64,000 nt of DNA from JAVBSN01 sp031556525 (GTDB taxonomy: Bacteria > Bacillota > Clostridia > Lachnospirales > Lachnospiraceae), in the NCBI GenBank assembly GCA_031556525.1, contig JAVBSS010000002.1, positions 124,001 through 188,000 on the forward strand, given 5' to 3'. A program made the position numbers and the translations under genes. Below are positions 20,501 to 29,297 of the stretch, piece by piece (within the stretch, counting starts at the first letter, position 1; each line of letters opens with the position of its first letter). The notes beneath the pieces were generated by a model that saw nothing but the letters and a program-made list of their open reading frames with translations, did not search any database and was not told the DNA's origin.

Positions 20501-21123
20501 AACAGAAGGAAAGAATATTTCATTCATTTGAGCAGGCTGATGGAAGTACTTCACGTAAATTTGGTGGTACGGGATTGGGGTTAGCTATATGCAAAAAAAT
20601 AGTAGAAATGATGAGTGGTGAGATATGGGTTGAAAGTGAATTAGGAGAAGGGGCAACTTTTATATTTACTATACAGTTAGAAAGAGGAGCCTCGATCTTA
20701 GAAAATGATACAGTAGAGAGAGAGTTAGAGCAAAGTGCTACCCTTTTTGGAAAAGAAATTCTATTGGTAGAGGATGTCGATATTAATAGAGAAATTGTAA
20801 TAACATTATTGATGGAATTTGGTGTAAAGGCAGATATAGCTATAAATGGTAGACAGGCTGTTGAAATGTTTAAGGAAAATCCAGAAAAGTATGATTTGAT
20901 TTTAATGGATATTCAGATGCCTGAAATGGATGGATATGAAGCAACTAGATGTATTAGGTCATTGCCGTATGAGTATGCATCTAAGGTAGGAATAATTGCA
21001 ATGACTGCAAATGTATTTAAAGAAGACGTAGAAAAATGTCTTGAGGCAGGGATGAATGAACATATATCTAAACCGATTGACGTTGATGATATGCAGGAGA
21101 AAATAGTTAAGTACATTAGATAA
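17539..21123 (+). CDS. Soluble hybrid histidine kinase, multi-PAS/GAF
   Basis: 1194 residues. The ATG at 17539 has GGGAG eight bases upstream and is preferred to the ATG at 17524. Five PAS-like units and one GAF are seen: PAS with a Cys motif (about 10-115), two PAS of the 'RL.IA.KSS..G.W' type (about 135-395), GAF (about 405-555), then two further PAS (about 565-810). HisKA has FLARMSHEIRTPMNA (His831), ATPase motifs SNSIKF, DNGIGI and GGTGLGLA, and one receiver with LILMDIQMP (Asp1124). The first PAS contains KCFDVLKGESTRCINCP, three cysteines that could bind a metal, haem or Fe-S cluster (inference). No membrane helix. It is the downstream partner of the LytS-type kinase. Confidence 0.92.
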   Translation: MKEKVNEFNNMYKNVLDNIDSYVYISDCETDEIMYINKKLSDSVDAPKDYIGKKCFDVLKGESTRCINCPKKNMDSKQADEIFEWEDRDPIRGGYLRNKGNIIDCGDGRLAFMMQSSNVTETKRMQKEFDITKQRLEIAVKSSGIGIWDVNMKEYTISFDSEFSNIYGIPKNIKSPVSMNEWFGYLENIEIGNGSEQLCNFIKSEGINDFNGATDITHKAKDGLVVFSRAYSTPLYDEDGNLDHILGMTWNITQDIEKNHKMKEIQDRLSIALKSSNAGVWEISFENNTISFDSIFAKLHRIKSESPMDLDKFCKYSIGTVSSEHGEYIKVLERRLQGLSDIIGRTYKHIFDNQEIKYLSNTIRVFKNEYGKSERIIGMVTDVTELRLAELDIEERLKQQKMMADIAQRFVKIENINSAFVDALEMIANFLRVNSAYIYRYNREEDIFELSHNWTADSVDLESINVETMDGEFIRKYVLQSEYNISTAEEMIVPSGEMNDNEGEELQFSHLNVPLYIQDRLWGFAGVSNIRKPRYWTDSDKNMLYLFSGLVDTAMGREIAEENFKMSERTLQAVFNVLHISIFWKNAETGVFEGCNDAFLRLIDKKREEVIGKTNAEIYINKQFAMSCDREDEKVLQMDEPFFYYTEGIRPSGETSTVKVSKSVIRDSEGNPIRLVGSAEDITENRNMELIIQEALENQELAVKNFDGILMSIGNDRIIKLFGGTSMYEIDEENIVGKNYNDVYNEVQVMKDALEKAFWEGSCEFLIQREGRTRQCQLTTIFDSDGEQKGILFVGRDITELYDTQKKLEKAIIEAEEASKAKSDFLARMSHEIRTPMNAIIGMTRIGMDAEEEERRQYCLNRIDVASANLLDIINQILDMSKIEANKLELDTVEFNLKKMINSICMVMGIKVEEKSQKLRVIYETDFNNTLIGDEIRITQVITNLLSNSIKFTPEQGEIEIRIEEIEKDDKLLLKISIADNGIGIDEKQKERIFHSFEQADGSTSRKFGGTGLGLAICKKIVEMMSGEIWVESELGEGATFIFTIQLERGASILENDTVERELEQSATLFGKEILLVEDVDINREIVITLLMEFGVKADIAINGRQAVEMFKENPEKYDLILMDIQMPEMDGYEATRCIRSLPYEYASKVGIIAMTANVFKEDVEKCLEAGMNEHISKPIDVDDMQEKIVKYIR

Positions 21124-21278
21124 TTAAAAGGTTTGTAAAGTGGTAATAATTATAAAACTTAGGTATAATATTATTTACAAGATTTGCAATATATAAGAAG
21201 AGTTATTGTCTAGGATATAAGGGAATATTATACCCATAATTGTAGATACTATCAAAAATGCAGAAAAGAGGATAGTAT

Positions 21279-21521
21279 ATGAATCAAGGACAAGAGAAGT
21301 TTTACAATTATATATTAGAGAGAGTTGAAGATAGTAAGATGGATGACGCTAAAGCGTTGTTGTCAGAGAGTTTTGACAGACAAGATAAAGGTACCTTTGA
21401 GAGAGAATATATGGAAGATTTTATTCCGCGTATGGTCGCATTATTAAAGCAAGACTCGGTAGAAGAAGTTACAGGAGTCATGGCATTATTTGGTGAGATG
21501 AATAGGAAAAACAAAAGATAA
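21279..21521 (+). CDS. Small conserved-looking helical protein, function unknown
   Basis: 80 residues, soluble, mostly helical by composition, with many acidic and basic residues and no Cys. AGAGGA lies nine bases before the ATG. It ends 12 bases before the start of the solute-binding hybrid kinase, so it is probably the first gene of that operon. I do not recognise the family; a small regulator or scaffold for the kinase is only suggested by position. The 155 bases before it hold a TATAAT at 21164-21169 with no good -35 box. Confidence 0.65.
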   Translation: MNQGQEKFYNYILERVEDSKMDDAKALLSESFDRQDKGTFEREYMEDFIPRMVALLKQDSVEEVTGVMALFGEMNRKNKR

Positions 21522-21532
21522 GGGGTGAATAG

Positions 21533-24500
21533 TTGAAAAAATATATTATGACAGTAGTGGCAATATTACTTGTAATATTAGTAAATCCGATTGTTACAAG
21601 TGCAGGTGAGACAGAAACAAATACATTAGAAATAGTATCTGCTGCAGATGAGACTACTACTAATGAACGTATTTTATATCAATTATATAAGAGTATTGGA
21701 TATGATATATCTATTCAAAGTCAGCCCATGAGATCAGCTTGCGAAGCATTAAATAGTGGAGAAGTGGATGGAATTGTAACATCAGGAATGGATACGAGCG
21801 TATTTACTAATGTAATTATTGTACCAGAAGTGTTTGGGTATATGGATTTTGTAGTGTGTTCTAGAGATGGGTTCAATGCTCCTATGGAATCATGGGAGGA
21901 TATGTCTGGATATAGAGTTGGAACACTTTATCAAAAGGAATATATTAATCGTAATTTGCCAGAAGATATATTATCGTGTGAGCAATATTTTTCATTTTAC
22001 GAGTTAAATGAAGCGTTATTAAATGATGAAGTTGATATTGTAGTAACTTCTGTTGGAACAAATCAGAATTATTATGTATTAGCTGGAGTAAAACGATTAG
22101 GTATTGTAGATAGATTAGACGTATATACATCAGTACATAAAAGTCATGCAGATCTAGTTCCGGCATTGACGAAAAGCTTGAAGGAAATGAAAGAGGATGG
22201 TACATATACGGATATAGTTAATAACGAGTATGCAAGGACTACTATTAAAGATGTTTTGCATATATCATCATATAATTCAGAAGATATATGGGATGTTGAG
22301 TTAAAAGATGCTATGCAAACTATATTTGATAAAGTTGAGGATATACAATATTATAACATTCCTCTTAATTGTAATAGGTATGCTACAGAAGAAGAAGTGG
22401 CAAAAAGTGTGTATCCATTTATAAGGGAATTCACAATGTCAGGACTTCCTGAGTTGATTGTATTATCAGATAATGCAGCAATAAGTTTTTATTTTAAATA
22501 TGGATATGTAATGTTTCCAGATATACCAGTAATCTATTGTGGTTATACAGAAACGGATGAGATGAATGATCTTATGGAAAATAGGGTTATTGGAGCTAAA
22601 GAGTATGTTTCTGCTAGTGAAAATGCATATATGATAGAAAAACTATGTCCTGATGCAACGGAGTTGTATATTGTTAATGATAAAAGCGTTAATGGAAAAG
22701 TTGTAAACGAAGCAATGGAAAAGGATATGCAATCTTATAATGGAAGGTTGCAGGTTGTATATAGTAATGAATATGATTATGAAGATTTACTCAAAGAGAT
22801 AAAAGAATTGCCAGAAAATGCAGTTGTATTAATAGGCGCGGTGTCTTTTAATGTAAATGGTAGATTTGAGACAAGGCAATATCTAAATAGTAAAATTACT
22901 GCTAATTCACCAGTACCAGTATTTAGTATGTCGACAATTGGAAATGGAGAAGTGGGTGGAATAAAGAGTAGTCCATCAAAGCAGGGTAAAGTGATTGCCA
23001 ATATGGCTATTAAGTATCTAGAAGGCGATGAGATAGAGATACCAGAGGCGGATAGTTTTAATGAGTCGGTTTTTGATGTACAAGCATTAGAAAAATATAA
23101 CTTATTAGAAAAGAATTTGCCTAAGAATGCAGAGTTTATTAATAGTAATCCGACATTTAAAGATGTTAATCCCGTGGCATTTAATATGCTAATTGTAATG
23201 ATAGTTCTTATTGTAGCTATAGCAGTATTTAGTATTATTACAGCAGTAAAGACGTCTCGAAAAAACAGAGCATTGAAAGAAGCCCAGAAGAAACTTGTAT
23301 CTATGAGTCAACTAACTAAGACGTCAGAGAGGCTTAAACTAGCATTATCATCAGCTACAGCGTGTGTGTGGGAGATAGACTTAGAAAATAGAATAATGAT
23401 ATTTGATGATAAGATGAAGAAATTATTAAGGGTAGAAGGAACTTCACCTATGGATTTAGGAGAATTTTCTGAATACTTTCTATCAATATTGAATGGTTCA
23501 GAGAGTTATGAATCAGGAGAGATTATTAAACGACTTTCTAGGATTGAAAATTATAATAAAGATATAACTTGCACATTACCAGATGGAACTGTCAAATTTT
23601 TTAGTGTACATTCAAAATACTATATGAGAGAAGATGGACATGTAGCAAGAATATATGGAATGCTTAGGGATATCACGGAGCGAATAGAGACCATTAATGA
23701 TGCCAAGACATCAGCATTGAGAATTCTTAATGCTATAGATCATCATATTTATGTATCAGATATTGAGACGGATGAAATATTATTTGTTAATAATACAATG
23801 ATGGAAGCATTCGGAATAAAAGAATATGTGGGAGAGAAGTGCTGGAATATATTTATGGGATATGATGAGAGATGTAGCTTCTGTCCTAAGTATATACTGA
23901 ATAACAGGTCAGAAGAAACTCATATATGGGAGAATTATCAAGTGCTATTGAAGCAACATGTACGTCATATGGATAAATATATTAGATGGATTAATGGAGA
24001 ACTAGTATTACTTCATGTTATGTTTGATATTACAGATGTACATAATGCAAGGCAGGAAGTACAAAATCAACTTGAACAGCAGATGATTATTGCAGAGATT
24101 TCAGCATCATTGATTAGTATGGATCATATAGATGATAGAATATATAATGTTCTTGAGAAAATTGGGAAATACTTTGAATGTAGTAGGGTGCTTTTATCAG
24201 AAAGTACAGAGCTTAATCTAGAATATGAACCGAAATATGAATGGATATCATCTAATGCAGCTAATCAAGAAGCGCGTAATACGAAGATTTTTATTCGACC
24301 TGATACATGGATCTATGAGAATTTAATTGTTAATGAGGAAGAATATATAGCAATTTCTAAAGATTATAGTAAGTTTATTTCTCCTAGAAAAGAACTGAAT
24401 TTAAGTGCAGCGCTTGCCACATTTTTTAGACGTGAGGATCAACTTAATGGAGTACTTGAGATAAGTTTTGAAGAGGAACATGTTTGGACGACTAATGAAA

Positions 24501-25723
24501 TTCAATTTATGAAACTTGTATCAAATACATTAGCCATGTTGTTTAGTCGTCAAGAAATAGCGAATAATTTAGTGGAGGCAAAAGAAGTAGCGGAGCATGC
24601 AAATGCCACCAAATCACAATTTTTATCAACTATGAGCCATGAGATTCGTACTCCAATGAATGCAGTTATAGGATTGGTACAAGTTCTTCTTAAGAAAGAC
24701 ACATTAAATAAGCATCATAAAGAACTTAATCAAATAGCAACGGCTTCGGACCACTTATTATCTATAATTAATGATATTTTGGATATGTCCAAAATAGAGG
24801 CAGGTAGAGTTGAGCTTTCAAATCAAAGCTTTAACTTATATAGAACTTTGGAAGAAGTTAAGTCAATATTTGAACAAAAATCATTAGATAGGGGAATTAA
24901 TTTTGCGGGTGATTTTGAGATTGCAAATGATTTGCTGGTTATAGGTGATAAATTATTATTAAAACAAGTAATTATGAATCTACTTTCGAATGCAGTTAAA
25001 TTTACGAATGCAGATGGAAAAATATTATTTGATGTCAAATCAGAAGTTATAGATAGTAACACGATAGGTGTAAGTTTCCTAGTAGAAGATAATGGAATTG
25101 GAATGGATGAGAAACAAATAGAAATGTTATTCCAACCATTTGAACAAACCAATCAAAATATATCTATAAATTATGGTGGAACGGGTTTGGGTCTTGCTAT
25201 AAGTCAGAAACTTACTGAACTTATGGGTGGAAGTATTAAAGTTACTAGTGAATTAAGGAAAGGAACAAAATTTTGGTTTGATTTAGTTTTTGAAATATCT
25301 ACTGATAAAGAAGTTGTTGTGGAAAATTATGATGTGAACATAGACTTAACGGGTAAGACAATAATGTTGGTTGAAGATGTTGAGATAAATCGCATGCTGG
25401 TTATGGAACTTATGGGAGAAACTAATGCTAATTTTGAGGAGGCCGTTAATGGACTAGAGGCTGTAGATATGTATAATAGGGACCCAGATAGATATGCACT
25501 AGTTTTAATGGATATGCTAATGCCAATTATGAATGGTATTGAAGCAACAAAGCAGATTCGTAAGTTAGAGGAAAACACTGATAAACATGTTCCGATAATT
25601 GCGCTTACTGCTAATGCATTCCAAGATGATGTGAAAGCTTGTATAGCAGCAGGAATGAATGCACATATTTCAAAGCCTATTAACTATAACGAAATGATTA
25701 GGACTATAGCGAAACATATTTAG
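21533..25723 (+). CDS. Membrane hybrid histidine kinase with two solute-binding sensor domains
   Basis: 1396 residues from a TTG start with AGGGGTG just upstream; starting here gives a signal peptide with KK before the hydrophobic core, whereas the ATG at 21548 would lose it. Sensors outside the membrane: an SBP_bac_3-like domain (about 30-235) and then an ABC_sub_bind-like domain (about 240-540) starting at DVLHISSYNSEDIW. One membrane helix (about 548-573) leads to PAS, a second PAS with KCWNIFMGYDERCSFCP, GAF, HisKA (TMSHEIRTP, His1036), ATPase (SNAVKF, DNGIGM, GGTGLGLA) and a receiver (LVLMDMLMP, Asp1327). Sensor type suggests detection of small amino-acid-like or other solutes; the ligand is unknown. 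Confidence 0.92.
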   Translation: MKKYIMTVVAILLVILVNPIVTSAGETETNTLEIVSAADETTTNERILYQLYKSIGYDISIQSQPMRSACEALNSGEVDGIVTSGMDTSVFTNVIIVPEVFGYMDFVVCSRDGFNAPMESWEDMSGYRVGTLYQKEYINRNLPEDILSCEQYFSFYELNEALLNDEVDIVVTSVGTNQNYYVLAGVKRLGIVDRLDVYTSVHKSHADLVPALTKSLKEMKEDGTYTDIVNNEYARTTIKDVLHISSYNSEDIWDVELKDAMQTIFDKVEDIQYYNIPLNCNRYATEEEVAKSVYPFIREFTMSGLPELIVLSDNAAISFYFKYGYVMFPDIPVIYCGYTETDEMNDLMENRVIGAKEYVSASENAYMIEKLCPDATELYIVNDKSVNGKVVNEAMEKDMQSYNGRLQVVYSNEYDYEDLLKEIKELPENAVVLIGAVSFNVNGRFETRQYLNSKITANSPVPVFSMSTIGNGEVGGIKSSPSKQGKVIANMAIKYLEGDEIEIPEADSFNESVFDVQALEKYNLLEKNLPKNAEFINSNPTFKDVNPVAFNMLIVMIVLIVAIAVFSIITAVKTSRKNRALKEAQKKLVSMSQLTKTSERLKLALSSATACVWEIDLENRIMIFDDKMKKLLRVEGTSPMDLGEFSEYFLSILNGSESYESGEIIKRLSRIENYNKDITCTLPDGTVKFFSVHSKYYMREDGHVARIYGMLRDITERIETINDAKTSALRILNAIDHHIYVSDIETDEILFVNNTMMEAFGIKEYVGEKCWNIFMGYDERCSFCPKYILNNRSEETHIWENYQVLLKQHVRHMDKYIRWINGELVLLHVMFDITDVHNARQEVQNQLEQQMIIAEISASLISMDHIDDRIYNVLEKIGKYFECSRVLLSESTELNLEYEPKYEWISSNAANQEARNTKIFIRPDTWIYENLIVNEEEYIAISKDYSKFISPRKELNLSAALATFFRREDQLNGVLEISFEEEHVWTTNEIQFMKLVSNTLAMLFSRQEIANNLVEAKEVAEHANATKSQFLSTMSHEIRTPMNAVIGLVQVLLKKDTLNKHHKELNQIATASDHLLSIINDILDMSKIEAGRVELSNQSFNLYRTLEEVKSIFEQKSLDRGINFAGDFEIANDLLVIGDKLLLKQVIMNLLSNAVKFTNADGKILFDVKSEVIDSNTIGVSFLVEDNGIGMDEKQIEMLFQPFEQTNQNISINYGGTGLGLAISQKLTELMGGSIKVTSELRKGTKFWFDLVFEISTDKEVVVENYDVNIDLTGKTIMLVEDVEINRMLVMELMGETNANFEEAVNGLEAVDMYNRDPDRYALVLMDMLMPIMNGIEATKQIRKLEENTDKHVPIIALTANAFQDDVKACIAAGMNAHISKPINYNEMIRTIAKHI

Positions 25724-25808
25724 TTTTATTCAATAAAGTAATAGAATAGTAGCACATAGTTATAAGTAATTCATATATTAATTATTAAGCATTTTAAAGG
25801 AAATATAT

Positions 25809-26372
25809 ATGAATTATAATAAGATTAAGCCTACGTATATTAGCCAAGGTGAAATGAAATTGTCAGATCAGATGAATAATCTGTGGCAACAACATGTATT
25901 TTGGACTAGACTATTGCTGATTAGTATAGCAGATAATTTGAATGACTTAGAATATACCAAAGCCAGATTGTTGCAGAATCCTAAAGATATTGCCAATCTA
26001 TATAGAATATTTTATGGGGATGATGTGGCAAAGAAGGTAGAGGATTTATTGACAGAGCATCTTTTAATAGGTGGGGACATAATAGTTGCACTTAAGAATA
26101 AAGAAACTGAAAAAGTTGAACAGCTTAGTAAGGAATGGCATAGAAATGCAGATGATATGGCAAAGGCATTTAGCAGTTTTAATCCGTACTATAATGAGGA
26201 AGAACTAAGACAAATGTTATATACTCATCTAGCACTTACAACTGATGAAGTAATGGCAAGATTACAACAAGATTATAAGGCAGATATAGAAGCTTTCGAT
26301 AGAGTTGAAGAAGAAGCTCTTATGATGGCAAAGTATTTTACAGAAGGAATAATACAAGATAAAATGAGTTAA
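25809..26372 (+). CDS. Helical WxxHVxWTR-motif protein, function unknown
   Basis: 187 residues with AAAGGAAAT before the ATG. The sequence is almost all amphipathic helix and contains WQQHVFWTRLLLISIA (about 28-43), FYGDD, LLTEHLLIGGDI and EWHRNADDMA. I recall related clostridial proteins that databases sometimes label acetylglutamate kinase; no kinase motif is visible here and I would not use that name. The His residues in the first and third helices could bind a metal (inference). It follows the hybrid kinase by 85 bases and is closed by a strong terminator, so it may be the last gene of that transcript. Confidence 0.7.
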   Translation: MNYNKIKPTYISQGEMKLSDQMNNLWQQHVFWTRLLLISIADNLNDLEYTKARLLQNPKDIANLYRIFYGDDVAKKVEDLLTEHLLIGGDIIVALKNKETEKVEQLSKEWHRNADDMAKAFSSFNPYYNEEELRQMLYTHLALTTDEVMARLQQDYKADIEAFDRVEEEALMMAKYFTEGIIQDKMS

Positions 26373-26385
26373 TTATATAGTAGAG

Positions 26386-26439
26386 GATGCCTCTTATCAC
26401 ATATCAATCTAGATATATGATAAGGGGCATCTTTGCGTT
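26386..26439 (+). terminator. Strong rho-independent terminator
   Basis: GATGCCTCTTATCACATAT pairs with ATATATGATAAGGGGCATC across a short loop (about 18 pairs, two mismatches) and is followed by TTTGCGTT. It separates the kinase block from the metNIQ operon. Confidence 0.8.
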
Positions 26440-26464
26440 ATTCATGATTTTTTTAAATTATGTA

Positions 26465-26493
26465 TTGACAAAAGTTATAAAAGTGATTATTAT
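26465..26493 (+). promoter_or_regulatory. Consensus promoter of metNIQ
   Basis: TTGACA (26465-26470), exactly 17 bases, TATTAT (26488-26493). The leader to metN is about 70 bases, too short to hold a SAM (S-box) riboswitch, which is the usual control of such operons in Firmicutes. Confidence 0.75.
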
Positions 26494-26497
26494 TACA

Positions 26498-26528
26498 TAT
26501 AATTCATATCAAACATATATGAATTATA
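26498..26528. promoter_or_regulatory. 12-bp palindromic operator candidate at metNIQ start site
   Basis: TATAATTCATAT (26498-26509) and its perfect reverse complement ATATGAATTATA (26517-26528) surround a 7-base centre. The element begins four bases after the -10 box, covering the expected transcription start, which is a classic repressor position. An mRNA hairpin at the 5' end is the alternative reading. Confidence 0.6.
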
Positions 26529-26565
26529 GAAAATGAATTATGTATAGTAAAACAAGGAGAAAACT

Positions 26566-27564
26566 ATGGAACCGATTATTAAAATACAAGATGTATCCAA
26601 AAGATTTGAAAATAAGAAAAATCAAGTAAATGCTCTTAATAATATTAATATTGATATTGAGCAAGGAGATATATTCGGAATCATAGGTATGTCTGGTGCT
26701 GGAAAAAGTACCCTTGTTAGATGTATTAATTTTCTGGAAAGACCATCTAAAGGAACAGTAATAATAGATGGAAAGGATTTATCTAAGCTAAGCAATAAGG
26801 AATTAAGAAAATCAAGGAAAGACATTTCGATGATATTTCAACATTTTAATTTGTTAATGCAGAGAAATGTAATAGACAATATTTGTTTTCCCTTAGAGAT
26901 AAATGGTGTACATAAGCAAGAAGCAAAAAAGAGAGCAGAAGAGTTATTGGATATTGTTGGACTTGGCGATAAAGCACACGCATATCCAGCCCAACTATCA
27001 GGAGGACAAAAGCAAAGAGTAGCAATTGCAAGGGCTATTGCCAATAATCCGAAAATTTTATTGTGTGATGAAGCAACAAGTGCTCTTGACCCTCAAACAA
27101 CAAAATCAATACTTAATTTATTGAAAGATATTAATGAGAAATATGGAATAACAATTGTAATCATTACTCATGAAATGTCTGTAATACAAGAGATATGTAC
27201 CCATGTTGCAATATTAAGTAATGGAGAGTTAGCAGAGCAAGGAAAAGTAACAGATATATTTGCATCACCTAAGACAAAAGAAGCAAAGAAGTTAGTTTTT
27301 CATGATAGTAAGCAAAAGCCTATTATAGATAAAGGTAGGAAGATAAGAATTGTATTTAGTACTAACTCAGCATTTGAACCAGTTATAGCAAATATGATAT
27401 TGCAGTATAAAACACCGGTAAATATTCTGCTGGCAGATACTAAAAACATTGGTGGCAAAGCAGTGGGAGAGATGATTCTACAACTTCCAGATGATAATGA
27501 TATAGCAAAGCAGATGATTACACATCTTAGGCAAAGAGAGCTTAGCGTAGAGGAGGTGGAATAA
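26566..27564 (+). CDS. metN: Methionine ABC importer, ATPase subunit
   Basis: 332 residues; AAGGAG eight bases before ATG. Walker A GMSGAGKST (about 41-49), signature [14 protein letters not shown], Walker B ILLCDEATSALDP and switch His in IITHEM are all present. The last 80 or so residues (from about 250) form the NIL/ACT-like domain that binds methionine and inhibits transport in MetN proteins. The stop is directly followed by the metI ATG, and a lipoprotein metQ comes next, so the operon encodes a complete MetNIQ system for D/L-methionine uptake. Substrate is inferred from family and the NIL domain. Confidence 0.93.
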   Translation: MEPIIKIQDVSKRFENKKNQVNALNNINIDIEQGDIFGIIGMSGAGKSTLVRCINFLERPSKGTVIIDGKDLSKLSNKELRKSRKDISMIFQHFNLLMQRNVIDNICFPLEINGVHKQEAKKRAEELLDIVGLGDKAHAYPAQLSGGQKQRVAIARAIANNPKILLCDEATSALDPQTTKSILNLLKDINEKYGITIVIITHEMSVIQEICTHVAILSNGELAEQGKVTDIFASPKTKEAKKLVFHDSKQKPIIDKGRKIRIVFSTNSAFEPVIANMILQYKTPVNILLADTKNIGGKAVGEMILQLPDDNDIAKQMITHLRQRELSVEEVE

Positions 27565-28230
27565 ATGTTTGATGAAGTAATAATAAATATGTTATTAAAG
27601 GGTATTTTGGAAACTCTCTATATGACAATATTATCAACCTTAGTTGGATATGTTTTGGGGCTCCCAATGGGAATTATATTAGCAGTTACAGATAGGGAAG
27701 GAATTAAGCCTAATGCATTTGTATATAAGATATTGGATGTAATAGCAAATGTAATAAGGAGTATACCGTTTCTAATACTACTAATTTTGATTATTCCACT
27801 TACAAGATTGATTGTAGGTAAAAGTTATGGTTCAAGTGCAACTGTAGTACCTTTGGTTATTGCAGCAACACCATTTATAGCTCGAATGGTTGAAGCTAAT
27901 TTAAAAGAAGTAGATAAAGGTGTAATTGAAGCAGCCCAGAGTATGGGGGCATCAACATTTACAATTATATGGAAGGTACTATTAGCAGAAGCAAGAACCC
28001 CTCTTTTAGTAGGAGCAACAATTGCTGTAGGAACAGTATTAGGATATTCAGCTATGGCTGGAGTAGTTGGTGGCGGTGGCTTAGGAGATATAGCTATTCG
28101 GTACGGCTATTATAGATATGAAACAGGTATTATGATAGGCACCATTGTTATATTGATTATACTTGTTCAGATACTACAAGGTGTAGGAATGATGCTATCC
28201 AAGAAAATGGATAAGCGATTAAATGGTTAA
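27565..28230 (+). CDS. metI: Methionine ABC importer, permease
   Basis: 221 residues, about five membrane helices, beginning immediately after the metN stop with GGAGGTGGA as ribosome site inside metN. The region EAAQSMGASTFTIIWKVLLAEA matches the EAA coupling loop of MetI permeases, followed by GGGLGDIAIRYGY. Length is normal for the family. It forms a homodimer that docks on MetN in the cytoplasmic membrane. Confidence 0.93.
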   Translation: MFDEVIINMLLKGILETLYMTILSTLVGYVLGLPMGIILAVTDREGIKPNAFVYKILDVIANVIRSIPFLILLILIIPLTRLIVGKSYGSSATVVPLVIAATPFIARMVEANLKEVDKGVIEAAQSMGASTFTIIWKVLLAEARTPLLVGATIAVGTVLGYSAMAGVVGGGGLGDIAIRYGYYRYETGIMIGTIVILIILVQILQGVGMMLSKKMDKRLNG

Positions 28231-28291
28231 TAAGCATTTTTGCTTTATATATTAATAAGAGCCGTAAGGGCAGAAAAAGGAGGAAGAAATT

Positions 28292-29098
28292 ATGAAAAAG
28301 AAATTATTAGGATTAGTATTAACAGTTGGTTTAGTAGCGGGGGCATTAACAGGTTGTGGAAGTAAAGAAGATAAAGTTATTAAAATAGCAGCATCAGAGA
28401 CACCACATAGTGAAATCTTAGAAGAGGTAAAAGCTATTCTTGCAGAAGATGGTTGGGATCTACAGATAACAGTATTTGAAGATTATGTTCAACCAAATGA
28501 GGTAGTAGAAAGTGGAGATTTTGATGCGAATTATTTTCAACATACACCTTATCTAGATTCATTTAATGAAGAAAAGGGTACTAACATAGTAAGTGCTGCA
28601 AAGATTCATTATGAACCATTTGGTATCTATCCAGGAACAAAATCTAGTTTATCTGACATTGCAGAAGGTGATGTTATTGCAGTTCCTAATGATACAACAA
28701 ATGAAGCAAGAGCATTATTGTTATTACAGGATAATGGCATTATAACATTAAAAGAAGGTGCAGGATTAACAGCAACAGTTAAGGACATAGTAGATAATCC
28801 TAAAAACGTTCAGATTGAAGAATTAGAAGCTGCTCAAGTAGCAAGAGTTAAGGATGAGGTTGCGTTTGTAATATTAAATGGTAACTATGCATTACAAGCT
28901 GGTCTTTCAGTTGCAAATGATGCGATTGCATTTGAGAAAGCAGACTCAGAGGCCGCAGATACATATGCAAATATTATTGGAGTGAAAGCTGGAAATGAAA
29001 ACGATGAAGGTATCAAAGCATTAATAGAGGTATTAAAATCTGAGAAGATTAGAAACTTTATTAATGATAAATATGATGGAGCAGTTGTTCCTTACTAA
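28292..29098 (+). CDS. metQ: Methionine-binding lipoprotein
   Basis: 268 residues; AAAGGAGGAAG before the ATG. A lipoprotein signal ends in the lipobox LTGC at residues 19-22, so the mature protein starts with a lipidated Cys. NLPA/MetQ family features: IKIAASETPHSEIL, the block DANYFQHTPYLD, and FGIYPGTKSSLSDI. It captures methionine outside the membrane for MetNI. The 61-base gap after metI holds only small hairpins and the ribosome site. Confidence 0.93.
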   Translation: MKKKLLGLVLTVGLVAGALTGCGSKEDKVIKIAASETPHSEILEEVKAILAEDGWDLQITVFEDYVQPNEVVESGDFDANYFQHTPYLDSFNEEKGTNIVSAAKIHYEPFGIYPGTKSSLSDIAEGDVIAVPNDTTNEARALLLLQDNGIITLKEGAGLTATVKDIVDNPKNVQIEELEAAQVARVKDEVAFVILNGNYALQAGLSVANDAIAFEKADSEAADTYANIIGVKAGNENDEGIKALIEVLKSEKIRNFINDKYDGAVVPY

Positions 29099-29137
29099 GA
29101 AAAAATTGAGAAATATATAATTAAATATTAAGAGTTA

Positions 29138-29151
29138 GATTATTAATAATC
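29138..29151. promoter_or_regulatory. 14-bp perfect palindrome upstream of Rieske oxidoreductase
   Basis: GATTATTAATAATC is identical on both strands and lies 14 bases before a candidate -35 box. It may be an operator for the oxidoreductase gene, but AT-rich palindromes of this size can arise by chance. Confidence 0.35.
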
Positions 29152-29164
29152 CTTCTGAAATAGA

Positions 29165-29193
29165 TTGTTAAATCGATATGTGTATCTTATAGT
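29165..29193 (+). promoter_or_regulatory. Candidate promoter of FAD/Rieske oxidoreductase
   Basis: TTGTTA (29165-29170), 17-base spacer, TATAGT (29188-29193); leader of roughly 100 bases to the ATG at 29298, in which only a weak stem ending in GGATTTTT is visible. Confidence 0.4.
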
Positions 29194-29297
29194 AAAATGT
29201 CGAATAAGCAAATCTACTTTAGAGGGATTTTTATATGTAATAATATATGAAAATGAGCAAATACTAGTATCAGTTATTATATTTGGAGGGAAAATAA

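Noticed and set aside
26494..26565. SAM riboswitch ahead of metN
   Set aside because: The leader is only about 70 bases and lacks S-box motifs.
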